Assembly (NCBI GenBank): GCA_964564695.1
Contig: CAZMCC010000002.1
Span: 17,398 to 81,397 of the forward strand
DNA: 64,000 bases
DNA from: CAZMCC01 sp964564695
Lineage (GTDB): Bacteria > Planctomycetota > Phycisphaerae > Phycisphaerales > UBA1924
Reading direction: 5' to 3'
The notes below the pieces were generated by a model. It was not told the origin of the DNA and did not search any database. It worked only from the letters and a program-made list of their open reading frames with translations. The translations under genes and the position numbers were made by a program. This document shows, piece by piece, positions 1 through 7,968 of this stretch (positions are counted from its first letter, which is position 1; each line of letters opens with the position of its first letter).

Positions 1-21
1 AGCGGTCTTGGGCATGGGTGC

Positions 22-45
22 CCCGGCGGAGCTTTGTCCGCCGGG
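22..45. repeat. Short hairpin, copy 1 of a dispersed element
   Basis: Arms CCCGGCGGA and TCCGCCGGG are separated by a 6-base loop. A near-identical copy, differing only in the loop, lies at 31330-31353 next to the queD/methyltransferase intergenic region. There is no U-tract, so it is a dispersed palindromic repeat rather than a clear terminator. The first 150 bases of the window hold no gene I can support. Confidence 0.6.
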
Positions 46-55
46 TCTGGTGAGC

Positions 56-81
56 GACGCGAGCGCAAGGGAGTGGAGAGC
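56..81 (+). repeat. Dispersed GAGCGCAAGCGAG repeat, copy 1
   Basis: Contains GACGCGAGCGCAAGGGAGTG, one base off the form seen near 2348-2371, 44011-44034, 44453-44474 and 44535-44558. It lies downstream of the leftmost minus-strand gene. Confidence 0.6.
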
Positions 82-150
82 CGCTGCTTGCGTGGACGTG
101 CGGTTGAACCGTCGGCTTCCCGATAGCGAGCGTTCACCGTGAGCTCGCGC

Positions 151-627
151 TCACGGCTCGTTGCCGACCCGCCACGCCGCCCCGCACTCGGGGCAGACCG
201 TGCAGCCGTCGGCGCCGGCCGCCGCGCCGTCCAGGTCGTAGGTGCACGCCGGGCATCGCTTGTCCGCGAGGAACGCCGCGACGAACTCGCTCGTGAAGCC
301 GCGGTGGACCAGCCATCGGTACACGAACGCGCAGGCCATCCACGCGCCCACGTTCGCCACGACCAGGAGCGGCGCCCACGCGTACGCCGACAACCCGGAC
401 TTCATCAGCACCGGCACGAGCCACAGCGACAGCATGATGCACGCGACGCTCACCGCCCACGCGTACCGATTGCTGGCCTTGGTCAGCGGCGTTCGCAGCC
501 GGTCTTCGATCCGGCGGCGCACGTCGGCCGGCACGCCCTCGAAGGACGCCGTGCGGGGCAGGTCGTCGCGCAGGCCGTAGAGCTGGGTCGGGCGGGCGCG
601 GTGGTCGGTGATGGAGAACTTGAACAT
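151..627 (-). CDS. Small zinc-ribbon membrane protein, paralog 1
   Basis: Encodes about 158 residues of unknown function. The N-terminus carries a TDHRARPTQLYGLR motif shared with the neighbours. Two hydrophobic membrane segments lie at roughly residues 56-76 and 85-105. The C-terminus is a four-cysteine zinc ribbon (CPAC about 15 residues before CPECGAAWR). The ATG at 627 was chosen because it lies 11 bases after the upstream paralog's stop and restores the family N-terminus; the open frame further upstream is only read-through. It is the last of four tandem same-strand paralogs behind a glycosyltransferase. The ribbon probably binds zinc on the cytoplasmic side, but partner and role are unknown. 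Confidence 0.75.
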   Translation of the reverse strand: MFKFSITDHRARPTQLYGLRDDLPRTASFEGVPADVRRRIEDRLRTPLTKASNRYAWAVSVACIMLSLWLVPVLMKSGLSAYAWAPLLVVANVGAWMACAFVYRWLVHRGFTSEFVAAFLADKRCPACTYDLDGAAAGADGCTVCPECGAAWRVGNEP

Positions 628-638
628 CGGCACGGAGC

Positions 639-1127
639 TTACTCGGAGAGAGCCCGCTTGGATTGCAGTCGCCACGCCGCGCCGCATTCGGGGCACACCG
701 TGCATCCGTCCGCTTCCGGCGTGCACCCCGCGAGGTCGTGGCCGCACGAGGCGCAGCGCCGCTCTTCCAGAAACGCGATCACCACAAACGGCGTCATCGC
801 GCTGTTCTTCGACGCGCGGTAGAGCAGGAACGCGGTCAGCGTCCCCATGATGCCGGCCGCCCCGAGCGCGGCGAGGCGTGGGTATTCCGGCGACAACTGG
901 CGGTAGCCGTACATCACGCCGAGCATTCCGGAGATGTACACGCCGGCCGCGGCCGACGCCGGCGACGACGCCTTGCCCTTCGCCGCGGCCAGGGCTCTGG
1001 CGCGTCTGGCGATCCAGGCGTGCACCTCACGCGGCACGACGCTGGGGCGCAGCCACCGCGCGGGGTCGGTGCGGAGCCCGTAGAGCGTCACTTCCTTGCT
1101 GCGGTCGTCGCCGGTGCGCCGGGGCAT
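639..1127 (-). CDS. Small zinc-ribbon membrane protein, paralog 2
   Basis: Encodes about 162 residues with the same plan as its neighbours: an N-terminal motif ending LYGLR, a basic amphipathic stretch (VHAWIARRARALAAAKGK), two membrane segments near residues 65-105, then AFLEERRCASCGHDL and CPECGAAWR. The four ribbon cysteines are present. The start at 1127 gives MPRRTGDD and sits 17 bases after the upstream stop at 1145, consistent with an operon. Function is not known. The family resembles the many uncharacterised zinc-ribbon membrane proteins of Phycisphaerae. Confidence 0.72.
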   Translation of the reverse strand: MPRRTGDDRSKEVTLYGLRTDPARWLRPSVVPREVHAWIARRARALAAAKGKASSPASAAAGVYISGMLGVMYGYRQLSPEYPRLAALGAAGIMGTLTAFLLYRASKNSAMTPFVVIAFLEERRCASCGHDLAGCTPEADGCTVCPECGAAWRLQSKRALSE

Positions 1128-1144
1128 GGGGGTCACAGGCTCCG

Positions 1145-1747
1145 TCAAGTCGTTGCGTTTGGGTGAGAGGGTGGTAGGGATGGGAGGGGCGGGAGTCGCC
1201 ACGCCGCGCCGCACTCAGGGCACTCGACGAGTTCGATTTCGGCGTCCCCGAGGCCCGTGAGGTCGTAGGCACACGCGGGGCAACGCCGCACGGCCAGGAA
1301 CGCGCGGATGACATCCGGCTCGCGCCGGGTCTCAAGCAGGAACCCGCCGATCAGCAGCGCGGTGACACCGAGCAATGCGTAGAGGATGGCGTCTTCTGCC
1401 GCGATCGTGCCGAGGTGCTTGCGCTGGCCGATCCACAGTCCCAGCCCCAGCGCGCCGACGAGCATGCCCACGCCCACGGCTCGCTTCCAGGTGATCCGGA
1501 AGCGGAAACCTGGGCGACGAAACTCGGCGCGGATGCGGGTCTGCACATCGGGCGGAAGGTCCAAGCCGGTCATCACCAGGGGCGGTGCCCCGCTGGGCAG
1601 AGCACAGAGTTTCACGCGCCGTCCACGATGATCGACAACGCGTCGCGTGAGCCTGCCCCAGAGGCTGTCTCGCCGGGTCGTCGTCGCCAGCGATGGCGTC
1701 CCGGGGTCGCCTCGCTCGCTGCTCGATGGCTGCGTTGTTGATGACAT
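1145..1747 (-). CDS. Small zinc-ribbon membrane protein, paralog 3
   Basis: Encodes about 200 residues. A longer polar N-terminus (MSSTTQPSSSERGDPG) precedes the family motif VVDHRGRRVKLCALP. Two membrane segments lie around residues 88-110 and 118-140, then AFLAVRRCPACAYDL and CPECGAAWRLP. The frame stays open upstream to 1885, but that extension (PRIPERQVISFVPETR) is a decayed copy of the tail of the neighbouring glycosyltransferase gene, so the ATG at 1747 is preferred. Function unknown. Confidence 0.7.
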   Translation of the reverse strand: MSSTTQPSSSERGDPGTPSLATTTRRDSLWGRLTRRVVDHRGRRVKLCALPSGAPPLVMTGLDLPPDVQTRIRAEFRRPGFRFRITWKRAVGVGMLVGALGLGLWIGQRKHLGTIAAEDAILYALLGVTALLIGGFLLETRREPDVIRAFLAVRRCPACAYDLTGLGDAEIELVECPECGAAWRLPPLPSLPPSHPNATT

Positions 1748-1781
1748 GGCGGCTGCCGCGCGCTCGCGGCTCCTATTGCGC

Positions 1782-1833
1782 GTTTCGGGGACGAACGATA
1801 TCACCTGGCGCTCGGGGATCCGTGGGTTCGTGA
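1782..1833 (-). repeat. Duplicated 3' tail of the glycosyltransferase gene
   Basis: This stretch matches 2391-2438, the last coding bases of the GT4 gene, with scattered mismatches; both encode PRIPERQVISFVPETR on the minus strand. It lies just upstream of paralog 3, in the same relative place as the original tail upstream of paralog 4. This suggests that tail, spacer and zinc-ribbon gene were duplicated as one unit. Confidence 0.7.
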
Positions 1834-1838
1834 CGTGG

Positions 1839-2348
1839 TCAGTTAGCGGCGAAGTATCTCCGCGGCATGCGCCACGCGGCTCCACACTCCGGACACTGGG
1901 CGAGCCGGTCGGCCGCGCGCCGGACGCCTTTGAGGTCGTACGCGCACGACGGACATCGTCCCTCGAGGAGGAACGCCTTGACGACCGGCGACTCGTGCGA
2001 TGTTCGTTTCCCTAGGAGGAACAGCAGCACGAGCACGATGATGCCACCGACAAGAACATACACGCCGGCGTCATAGAGATCGTCCATGGACAGACCAGCG
2101 GCATCGGCGATGCGGTCGCCGGCGATCGGCACACCCACCAACAGACCCAACGTCACCGGGATAGCGATCAACGAACCGACCACAACGAGTCGGCGTTGAC
2201 GGTTGTTCTTCCCCGTGAGCCGAATCTCGATCCGCCGCTTCTCGTCGTACCGAAGGTCCCCTTGATCTCGCAGCAGGGCCGAACCGCCGGTCGGCGGGCC
2301 GTAGAGCTTGACGGGGCGGCCGCGGTGGTCGGTGTTAGTACTCTGCAT
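1839..2348 (-). CDS. Small zinc-ribbon membrane protein, paralog 4
   Basis: Encodes 169 residues: NTDHRGRPVKLYGPP at the N-terminus, a charged segment, two strong membrane helices at about residues 56-78 and 97-120, then AFLLEGRCPSCAYDL and CPECGAAWRMP. It is the first paralog after the GT4 gene, 26 bases downstream, and is probably co-transcribed with it. The ATG at 2348 is the only start that removes an upstream low-complexity read-through. Its presence next to glycan genes may be incidental, since a related protein at 11937 lies elsewhere. Function unknown. Confidence 0.75.
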   Translation of the reverse strand: MQSTNTDHRGRPVKLYGPPTGGSALLRDQGDLRYDEKRRIEIRLTGKNNRQRRLVVVGSLIAIPVTLGLLVGVPIAGDRIADAAGLSMDDLYDAGVYVLVGGIIVLVLLFLLGKRTSHESPVVKAFLLEGRCPSCAYDLKGVRRAADRLAQCPECGAAWRMPRRYFAAN

Positions 2349-2371
2349 TCTCCACTCGCTTGCGCTCGCGT
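2348..2371 (-). repeat. Dispersed GAGCGCAAGCGAG repeat, copy 2
   Basis: Read on the minus strand this contains GACGCGAGCGCAAGCGAGTG. It fills most of the 26-base gap between the GT4 stop and the next start, so it must be transcribed if the genes form an operon. Confidence 0.65.
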
Positions 2372-2374
2372 CTC

Positions 2375-3670
2375 TTACCGAGCCCTTGTCTCGGGCACGA
2401 ACGAGATCACCTGGCGCTCCGGAATCCGCGGGTCCGCGAGACGCAGCACGTGGGCGTAGTGGGCCGCGGCCGCCTGGCGGGTGTAGCGGCGCTCGAAGAG
2501 CTCGCGGGCGAGCCGTCCCTGCTCCGCGGCCTTGGCCTTGTCTTTCATCAGCGACCGGATGCCGTCGGCGAGCCCCTGGGCGTCGCCGAGCTTGAACCAC
2601 ATGCCCACGCCCTCGCCCTGCACGAGCGTGTCGAGCTCCGAGCCCTCTTCGCTGAGTGCCAGCACCGGGCGCCCGACCGCGAGGGCCGAGTAGAGCTTGC
2701 TCGGGAAGCTGATCCCTTCGATCCCCTTCGCGATCGTCACGAACGACGCGTCGCACGCGCACAGCGACTCGTTGAGCTTGTCGAACGGCTGGTACGGCAG
2801 CAGCAGCGTGTTCGTCAGCCCGCGGGCCTTGATCTGCTCTTCGAGCCAGGCCTTGCGCCCGCCCGAGCCGACGAAGACCATGCGGAAGTTTTCGTCCTTG
2901 AGAATGGCCGCGGCCTGCAGCAGCGTCTCGAACTCGTAATACAGCCCGAGGTTGCCCGAGTAGAGCACCGTGAACGGCTCGACGAGCCCGTGCTGCTTGG
3001 CGAAGCCCGACTCGGCCTTGGGCATGGGGTAGAGCTTCTCGCGGTCGGCCCAGTTGGGGATGACGTGCACGCGGGCGGGATTGACGCCGTAGGCGTTGCA
3101 GAGCAGTTTCTTCGCCGCCTCGCACAGCACGATCGTGTGGCTCGCCCGGGTGTACGTGAAGCGGTTGAACCAGTGCCACGTGCGCTCGATGAACCCACCC
3201 TTGCGAATGGTCCCGACCCACACGGCCATCTGCGGGTACGCGTCGTGGAGCAGCATCACGTACGTGTGCCGCCGGAACAGCGACACGAACGCCCCGATGA
3301 TCCCCAGGAACGGCGGGTTGGTCGTGTACAGGTGCACGTCGCGCCGATGGCTTGTGAGCAGCACTCGAATCGTCAGCGGCACGATGAAGGTCAGCGAGTT
3401 GAGTAGCCGCCCGAGCAGGTTGTTCTTGTTGAACCGCGTCGTCAGCAGGCGCCGGACCTCGACGTTGTCGACGAACTCGTGGAGTTTGACGGGCTGCCAG
3501 GTTTCTCTGGGGCCATAGCTCGGACGGGTCGTGATGACGGAGACGTCGAACCCCTCATCCGCAAGCTCGTGGGCCAGCTCGTGCAGCAGGTGCCCCGTGC
3601 TCGCGACGTCGGGCATGTAGTACTGGTTCAGGATGACCAGCGGCGTGCGTGTCTGGTGAGTGTCAGGCAT
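2375..3670 (-). CDS. GT4 glycosyltransferase (WcaI-like)
   Basis: Encodes 431 residues with two Rossmann-like halves typical of GT-B retaining glycosyltransferases. The N-terminal part (LVILNQYYMPDVASTGHLL, then HELADEGFDVSVITTRPSYG) resembles WcaI-type colanic acid transferases. A central VLYSGNLGLYYEF and a late donor-site segment GISFPSKLYSALAVGRPVLAL follow. It likely adds a sugar to a lipid-linked exopolysaccharide intermediate at the inner face of the membrane. The ATG at 3670 begins MPDTHQTRTPLVILNQ; the open extension upstream is low-complexity. It is divergent from the WcaF-like gene. The donor sugar cannot be told from sequence. Confidence 0.85.
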   Translation of the reverse strand: MPDTHQTRTPLVILNQYYMPDVASTGHLLHELAHELADEGFDVSVITTRPSYGPRETWQPVKLHEFVDNVEVRRLLTTRFNKNNLLGRLLNSLTFIVPLTIRVLLTSHRRDVHLYTTNPPFLGIIGAFVSLFRRHTYVMLLHDAYPQMAVWVGTIRKGGFIERTWHWFNRFTYTRASHTIVLCEAAKKLLCNAYGVNPARVHVIPNWADREKLYPMPKAESGFAKQHGLVEPFTVLYSGNLGLYYEFETLLQAAAILKDENFRMVFVGSGGRKAWLEEQIKARGLTNTLLLPYQPFDKLNESLCACDASFVTIAKGIEGISFPSKLYSALAVGRPVLALSEEGSELDTLVQGEGVGMWFKLGDAQGLADGIRSLMKDKAKAAEQGRLARELFERRYTRQAAAAHYAHVLRLADPRIPERQVISFVPETRAR

Positions 3671-3819
3671 CGTTTGCGCGTTCGGCCGGCGATCCGGGGG
3701 CGGGGGGTCCGAGTATATCGGCGGGTGGGAGCACACCCTTTCCCTCCGCTGACCGTTCCGCCCCCGGGACCCCGATTGTGCGGGGCCGCCGGGTGCAGAG
3801 TGCCGATCATGGCCGCTGG

Positions 3820-4425
3820 ATGACGCAGGTGATGACTTCAGAAACGAACGACACGGCCCGCTTCCGCAGCCCGCACTCAACCGGGCACCGGGTCCGCCGC
3901 GCCCTGTGGGGCCTGGTGGGGTCGACGCTGTTCCGGTGGTCGCCGCGCTGGTTCTTCCGCTGGCGGGTGATGCTGCTGAACCTGTTCGGGGCGAAGGTGT
4001 CGACCAAGGCCCGGATCTACCCGACGTGCCGGGTGCTCATGCCGTGGAACCTGGAGATGGACGAGCACGCGACGCTGGCGAACGACGTGGAGTGTTACAA
4101 CGTATCGCCGGTGAAGATCGGGGCCCGGTCGGTGATCAGCCAGCTGTGTTATCTGTGCCCGGGCAGCCATGACTTCGAGGATCCCGCGAGGCCGATTACG
4201 TACGAGCCGATCACGATCGGGTCGGACGTGTGGATCGCGGCCGACGTCTTCGTCGGCCCGGGCGTGACGATCGGCGACGGGGCGGTGGTGGGGGCCCGGG
4301 CCGGCGTCTTCGCGAACCTGCCGGCGTGGACCGTGTGCGTGGGGATGCCGGCCAAGCCGGTGCGCAAGAGGGTGATGAAGACGAAGGAAGAGATCGAGGC
4401 ATCGAGGCAACAAGGCATCGAGTGA
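3820..4425 (+). CDS. WcaF-like hexapeptide-repeat acetyltransferase
   Basis: Encodes about 201 residues. Left-handed beta-helix hexapeptide repeats run from about residue 70 to the end (ITIGSDVWIAADVFVGPGV, then VTIGDGAVVGARAGVF). The segment CPGSHDFEDP and the ending GMPAKPVRKR are characteristic of putative colanic acid acetyltransferases of the WcaF type. It probably O-acetylates a sugar of the polysaccharide made by the surrounding glycosyltransferases. A second in-frame ATG at 3832 is an equally possible start. It heads a plus-strand run of glycan genes. Confidence 0.82.
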   Translation: MTQVMTSETNDTARFRSPHSTGHRVRRALWGLVGSTLFRWSPRWFFRWRVMLLNLFGAKVSTKARIYPTCRVLMPWNLEMDEHATLANDVECYNVSPVKIGARSVISQLCYLCPGSHDFEDPARPITYEPITIGSDVWIAADVFVGPGVTIGDGAVVGARAGVFANLPAWTVCVGMPAKPVRKRVMKTKEEIEASRQQGIE

Positions 4426-4436
4426 CGGAGTGCTGT

Positions 4437-4474
4437 TCTTCCCTGGCCCCTGATCCTGGCCCCTGACCCCTTCC
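4437..4474 (+). repeat. CCCTGGCCCCTGA element before a start codon
   Basis: A pyrimidine-rich repeat of CCCTGGCCCCTGATCCTGG and CCCTGACCCC units ends directly before the ATG of the GT2 gene. A similar element at 33267-33305 stands directly before motB. It leaves no purine-rich Shine-Dalgarno site in either place. Confidence 0.6.
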
Positions 4475-5308
4475 ATGCCCTTCTCCATCTTCATCCAAAC
4501 CCTGAACGAAGAGGACAACCTTCCCGGGTGCCTCGACTCGGTCGCGTTTGCCGACGACATCGTCGTGCTCGATTCGCTCTCGACCGACGGGACCGAGCGG
4601 ATATCTCGCGAGCGGGGATGTCGCTGGTTCGCCCGAAAGTTCGACGGGCGCGGGCCGCACCAGAACTGGGCGATGGAGAACATCGAGTTCAAGCACCCCT
4701 GGGTGTTCTACCTCGACGCGGATGAGCGGATGACGCCCGAGCTGCGCGCCGAGTGCGAGCGGATCGCGGCGGACGCGGGCGAGCAGCGCGTCGCGTTCTA
4801 CGTCGGTCGCAAAAACTTCTTTCGCGGGAAATGGATCCGCCACGCGATGCCGCCGGGCGCGATCATGCGGTTCTTCAAGCCGCCGAAGATCCGCTTCGCC
4901 CGCCTCGCCAACCCGGTCCCCACCATCGACGGCGAGCACGGCTATCTCCGCGAGCACTTCCTCCACTACAACTTCTCCAAGGGCCTCAGCGAGTGGTTCG
5001 AGCGCCACAACCGCTACTCGACCTATGAAGCCAAGGAGACGATCAAGGCCCTCGCCGACCGGCCGGTGCGCCTGGGGAACCTTTTCAGCGGCGACTCGAT
5101 CACGCGCCGGATGGAGCTCAAGAACATCAGCTTCCGCATGCCGGGACGGCCGCTGCTGAAGTTCCTGTACATGTACTTCTTCAAGCTCGGCATCCTCGAC
5201 GGCGGGCCGGGGCTCACATACTGCGTGCTGCAGGCGATCTACGAGTACCAGATCGTGCTGAAGGTGAAAGAGCTGCGCCGGATCGAGCGGGGGCTGTCGG
5301 GGAGCTAG
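4475..5308 (+). CDS. GT2 family glycosyltransferase (WaaE/KdtX-like)
   Basis: Encodes 277 residues with a GT-A fold. The start FSIFIQTLNEEDNLPGCLDS, then DDIVVLDSLSTDGT and the metal-binding YLDADERM motif mark family GT2. The C-terminal half (FLHYNFSKGLSEWFERHNRY, then FFKLGILDGGPGLTYCVLQ) matches transferases of the lipopolysaccharide-core/WaaE type. It should act at the cytoplasmic face using a nucleotide sugar. The stop is followed by a long nested inverted repeat. No good ribosome-binding site is visible because a repeat element occupies that space. Confidence 0.85.
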   Translation: MPFSIFIQTLNEEDNLPGCLDSVAFADDIVVLDSLSTDGTERISRERGCRWFARKFDGRGPHQNWAMENIEFKHPWVFYLDADERMTPELRAECERIAADAGEQRVAFYVGRKNFFRGKWIRHAMPPGAIMRFFKPPKIRFARLANPVPTIDGEHGYLREHFLHYNFSKGLSEWFERHNRYSTYEAKETIKALADRPVRLGNLFSGDSITRRMELKNISFRMPGRPLLKFLYMYFFKLGILDGGPGLTYCVLQAIYEYQIVLKVKELRRIERGLSGS

Positions 5309-5325
5309 ACGGAACTGGAAGAGGA

Positions 5326-5500
5326 CTCACCGCAGAGGCGCAGAGGACGCGGAGGAAGGCAGTTCACCACGGAGGACACGGAGATCACGGAGAAAGCGAG
5401 ATTGGATTTGAACTCAATGCTCTCTCCGTGTCCTCCGTGCTCTCCGTGGTGAAACTCTTCGTCTGCATTCGTGCGAGCCCTCTGCGCCTCTGCGGTGAAT
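5326..5500. repeat. Nested inverted repeat, CGCAGAGG/CACGGAG type
   Basis: The outer arms are CACCGCAGAGGCGCAGAGG (about 5329-5346) and its complement at about 5478-5497. The inner arms are TTCACCACGGAGGACACGGAG (from 5363) and the complementary run at about 5424-5450. A short unique loop lies at about 5397-5419. Transcribed, the whole would form one long two-tier hairpin. I recall similar CACGGAG and CGCAGAGG repeats from many environmental genomes. There is no gene in the 211 bases between the flanking genes. Confidence 0.75.
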
Positions 5501-5519
5501 CCTGATTTCCGAGCGTCTT

Positions 5520-6704
5520 ATGCGGATCCTCCACTACCACCGCAACATCCTGCTCAGCCGCGGCGGCATCGTGCGCAGCGTGCTCGACCTGTGCGGCGCC
5601 CTCGCTGCCCGCGGCCACGAGGTCACGCTCGTGACGCCCGAAGACCGCGACGTGCCGGCGTCGTGGCGCACCGGCGGCCCGGGCCTCCCGAAGGTCATCA
5701 GGATCGCTCAGCCGCGCCTTCCGAGCGGGCTGTTCGCTCCCGGCCAGCTTGGGCCGCTGGCGCCGCTGGCGAGGGACGCCGACGTTCTCCACCTCCACGG
5801 CCTGTGGACCGCGAGCAACGCCCAGGTCGCCCGCGTCGCCCGGCGCGTCGGCCTCCCCTGTGTCCTCAGCCTCCACGGCATGCTCGACGACTTCAGCCTG
5901 AGCGTCAAGCCGCTGAAGAAGAAGCTGTTTCTGCTCACCAGCGGCGGGGCGCTGCTCCGCATCGCCGCGGAAATCCACTGCGCCTCGGCTGAGGAGCTCG
6001 CCCAGGCCAGGCGCCACCTCCCCGCCAACAAAGGCATCGCGATCCCGCTTCTCTTCGACACGGCCCCGTTCGCCACGCTCCCGGGTCCCGACGCCGCCCG
6101 CAAGGCGTTCCCGATGCTCGCGTCGGGCCGTCCCGTTGTGCTGCTCACAGGACGGCTCGTTCACAACAAGGGTGGGGCTGTGCTGGTGGAGGCGGCGGCG
6201 ATCCTGAAGTCCCGCGGCGTCCACGCCGTCGTTGCGCTCGCCGGCGCCCCGGAGGGCGACTTCGTGAGCGAGCTGAAGGCGCTCGTCGAGCGACTTGGTG
6301 TCGCCGATCGCGTGGCGATCCTGGGGATGGTCTCGGGCGACCTCAAGCTCTCGGTCTATCAGGCCGCCGACGTGTTCGCCCTGCCGAGCATCCACGAGAA
6401 CTTCGGGCTGGTGGTTCCCGAGGCCTTGTGCTGCGGCGTGGCGCCGGTGATTTCGCCGGGGGTGATGATCGCCCGGGACCTCGAGGCCGCGGGCGGGTGC
6501 GTGGTGACCGAGCGCACGCCTCAGGCCTTTGCGGACGCGATTGGGGCCCTGCTGGCCGATCCGGCACGCCGGGCGGGCCTGGTCCGCGCAGGACGTACGT
6601 GGGTGAATTCGGCGCTCAGCCCGTCCGATACCATTGCCCGCTACGAACACCTCTACGAGTCCGTCCGCGGCGGGGGGGGTGGGGGGGGAGCACGCGCGCG
6701 ATGA
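5520..6704 (+). CDS. GT4 glycosyltransferase
   Basis: Encodes 394 residues. The N-terminal Rossmann domain opens MRILHYHRNILLSRGGIVRS and includes DADVLHLHGLWTASNAQVA. The C-terminal donor domain has VVLLTGRLVHNKGGAVLVEA and the ENFGLVVPEALCCGVAPV segment carrying the catalytic E-x7-E pattern. It is a close paralog of the next gene, with which it overlaps by ATGA. The C-terminus is an unusual seven-glycine tract encoded by two runs of eight G separated by one T (6672-6688), a possible slippage site. It likely builds the same exopolysaccharide as its neighbours. Confidence 0.87.
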   Translation: MRILHYHRNILLSRGGIVRSVLDLCGALAARGHEVTLVTPEDRDVPASWRTGGPGLPKVIRIAQPRLPSGLFAPGQLGPLAPLARDADVLHLHGLWTASNAQVARVARRVGLPCVLSLHGMLDDFSLSVKPLKKKLFLLTSGGALLRIAAEIHCASAEELAQARRHLPANKGIAIPLLFDTAPFATLPGPDAARKAFPMLASGRPVVLLTGRLVHNKGGAVLVEAAAILKSRGVHAVVALAGAPEGDFVSELKALVERLGVADRVAILGMVSGDLKLSVYQAADVFALPSIHENFGLVVPEALCCGVAPVISPGVMIARDLEAAGGCVVTERTPQAFADAIGALLADPARRAGLVRAGRTWVNSALSPSDTIARYEHLYESVRGGGGGGGARAR

Positions 6705-7894
6705 AGATCCTGCACTATTTCGACCGCGTGCGCCTCGAAGAGGGCGGGACCATCCGCGCCGCCCTCGACATGTCCACGGCCATGGCGCGCTTGGGCCACA
6801 AGGTCACCATGGTGACCTACGACGACACCGACGCGCCGCCCGAGTGGAAGACCGCCGACCCCGCGGCCTCGCCCGGGGTGGTCCGCATCGATCCGCCCGC
6901 GCGCCCCGGCCGGTTCTTCTCGAAAGCACAACTCACGGCGATGGCGCCGATGCTCGCCGACGCCGACATCGCCCACCTCCACGGCATGTGGGTCCCCAGC
7001 AACCCGCAGGTTGCCTCGATGTGCCGGCGCCTCGCCACGCCCTACGTGGTGAGCATCCACGGCATGCTCGACGACTGGGGCATGCAGCAGCGCGGGCTCA
7101 AGAAGAAGATCTACCTCGCGCTGCAGGGCAACGCCATGCTCCGCAACGCCGCGGCCCTGCACACGACCGCCGAGGGCGAGCGCGAGCAGTCGAGCAAGTG
7201 GATGCCCGGCGGGCGCTGGATGGTGATCCCCTACATCGTCGACCTCAGCCCCTTTCGCACGCTCCCCGGCCCGGCCGAGGCGCGGGCGAAGTTCGGGCTC
7301 ACTGAGAACGGCCCGCCCAGCGTCATCTTCCTCAGCCGCCTGCACTACAAGAAGTGCCCCGAGATCCTGCTGCGGGCGTCGGCCCAGTTGCACGCCCGGG
7401 GCATCGTCCACCGCCTGCTCATGACCGGAACGGGCGAGCCCGACTACGTCGAAACGCTCAAACGGCTCGCCGCCGAGCTCAACCTCGGCGAACGGTGCTC
7501 GTTCCTGGGGATGGTGAGCGGGTCGCTCAAGCTGTCGCTGTACGAGGCGGCGGACGTTTTCGCCCTGCCCACGAGCCAGGAGAACTTCGGGCTGGTGTTC
7601 GCCGAGAGCCTCGCCTGCCGCACTCCGGTGGTCGGCACCAGGGGCACCGACATCTGGCGCGAGCTCGAGTCCAGCGGCGGGGCGGTCATCGCCGACCGCA
7701 CGCCCGAGGCGTTTGCCGACGCTCTGGCGGGGCTGCTCACCGATGCCCCGCGCCGCCGCTCAATGGGGGAATCCGGGCGTCGCTGGGTGTTCGGGGCGCT
7801 CGACGAAGCCCGGATCAGCGCGGATTTCGACAAGATGTACTCGGCGGCGGCCCCGGCCACGAACCCCGGCCGGGTAACCGCATTATCATCGTGA
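6701..7894 (+). CDS. GT4 glycosyltransferase, paralog of the preceding gene
   Basis: Encodes 397 residues. It aligns throughout with the preceding gene: MKILHYFDRVRLEEGGTIRA, ADIAHLHGMWVPSNPQVA, YVVSIHGMLDDWG, VIFLSRLHYKKCPEILLRA and ENFGLVFAESLACRTPVV. The start overlaps the upstream stop by four bases, so translation is probably coupled. The pair looks like a tandem duplication that has diverged to add successive sugars. The acceptor and donor are not predictable. Confidence 0.87.
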   Translation: MKILHYFDRVRLEEGGTIRAALDMSTAMARLGHKVTMVTYDDTDAPPEWKTADPAASPGVVRIDPPARPGRFFSKAQLTAMAPMLADADIAHLHGMWVPSNPQVASMCRRLATPYVVSIHGMLDDWGMQQRGLKKKIYLALQGNAMLRNAAALHTTAEGEREQSSKWMPGGRWMVIPYIVDLSPFRTLPGPAEARAKFGLTENGPPSVIFLSRLHYKKCPEILLRASAQLHARGIVHRLLMTGTGEPDYVETLKRLAAELNLGERCSFLGMVSGSLKLSLYEAADVFALPTSQENFGLVFAESLACRTPVVGTRGTDIWRELESSGGAVIADRTPEAFADALAGLLTDAPRRRSMGESGRRWVFGALDEARISADFDKMYSAAAPATNPGRVTALSS

Positions 7895-7968
7895 ACCGGA
7901 GGGGGCGAACCCGATCGGGTTCTGGTAAGTAAGGTCTCACGCTCACACAGCCGATAGTTACGGGACGC

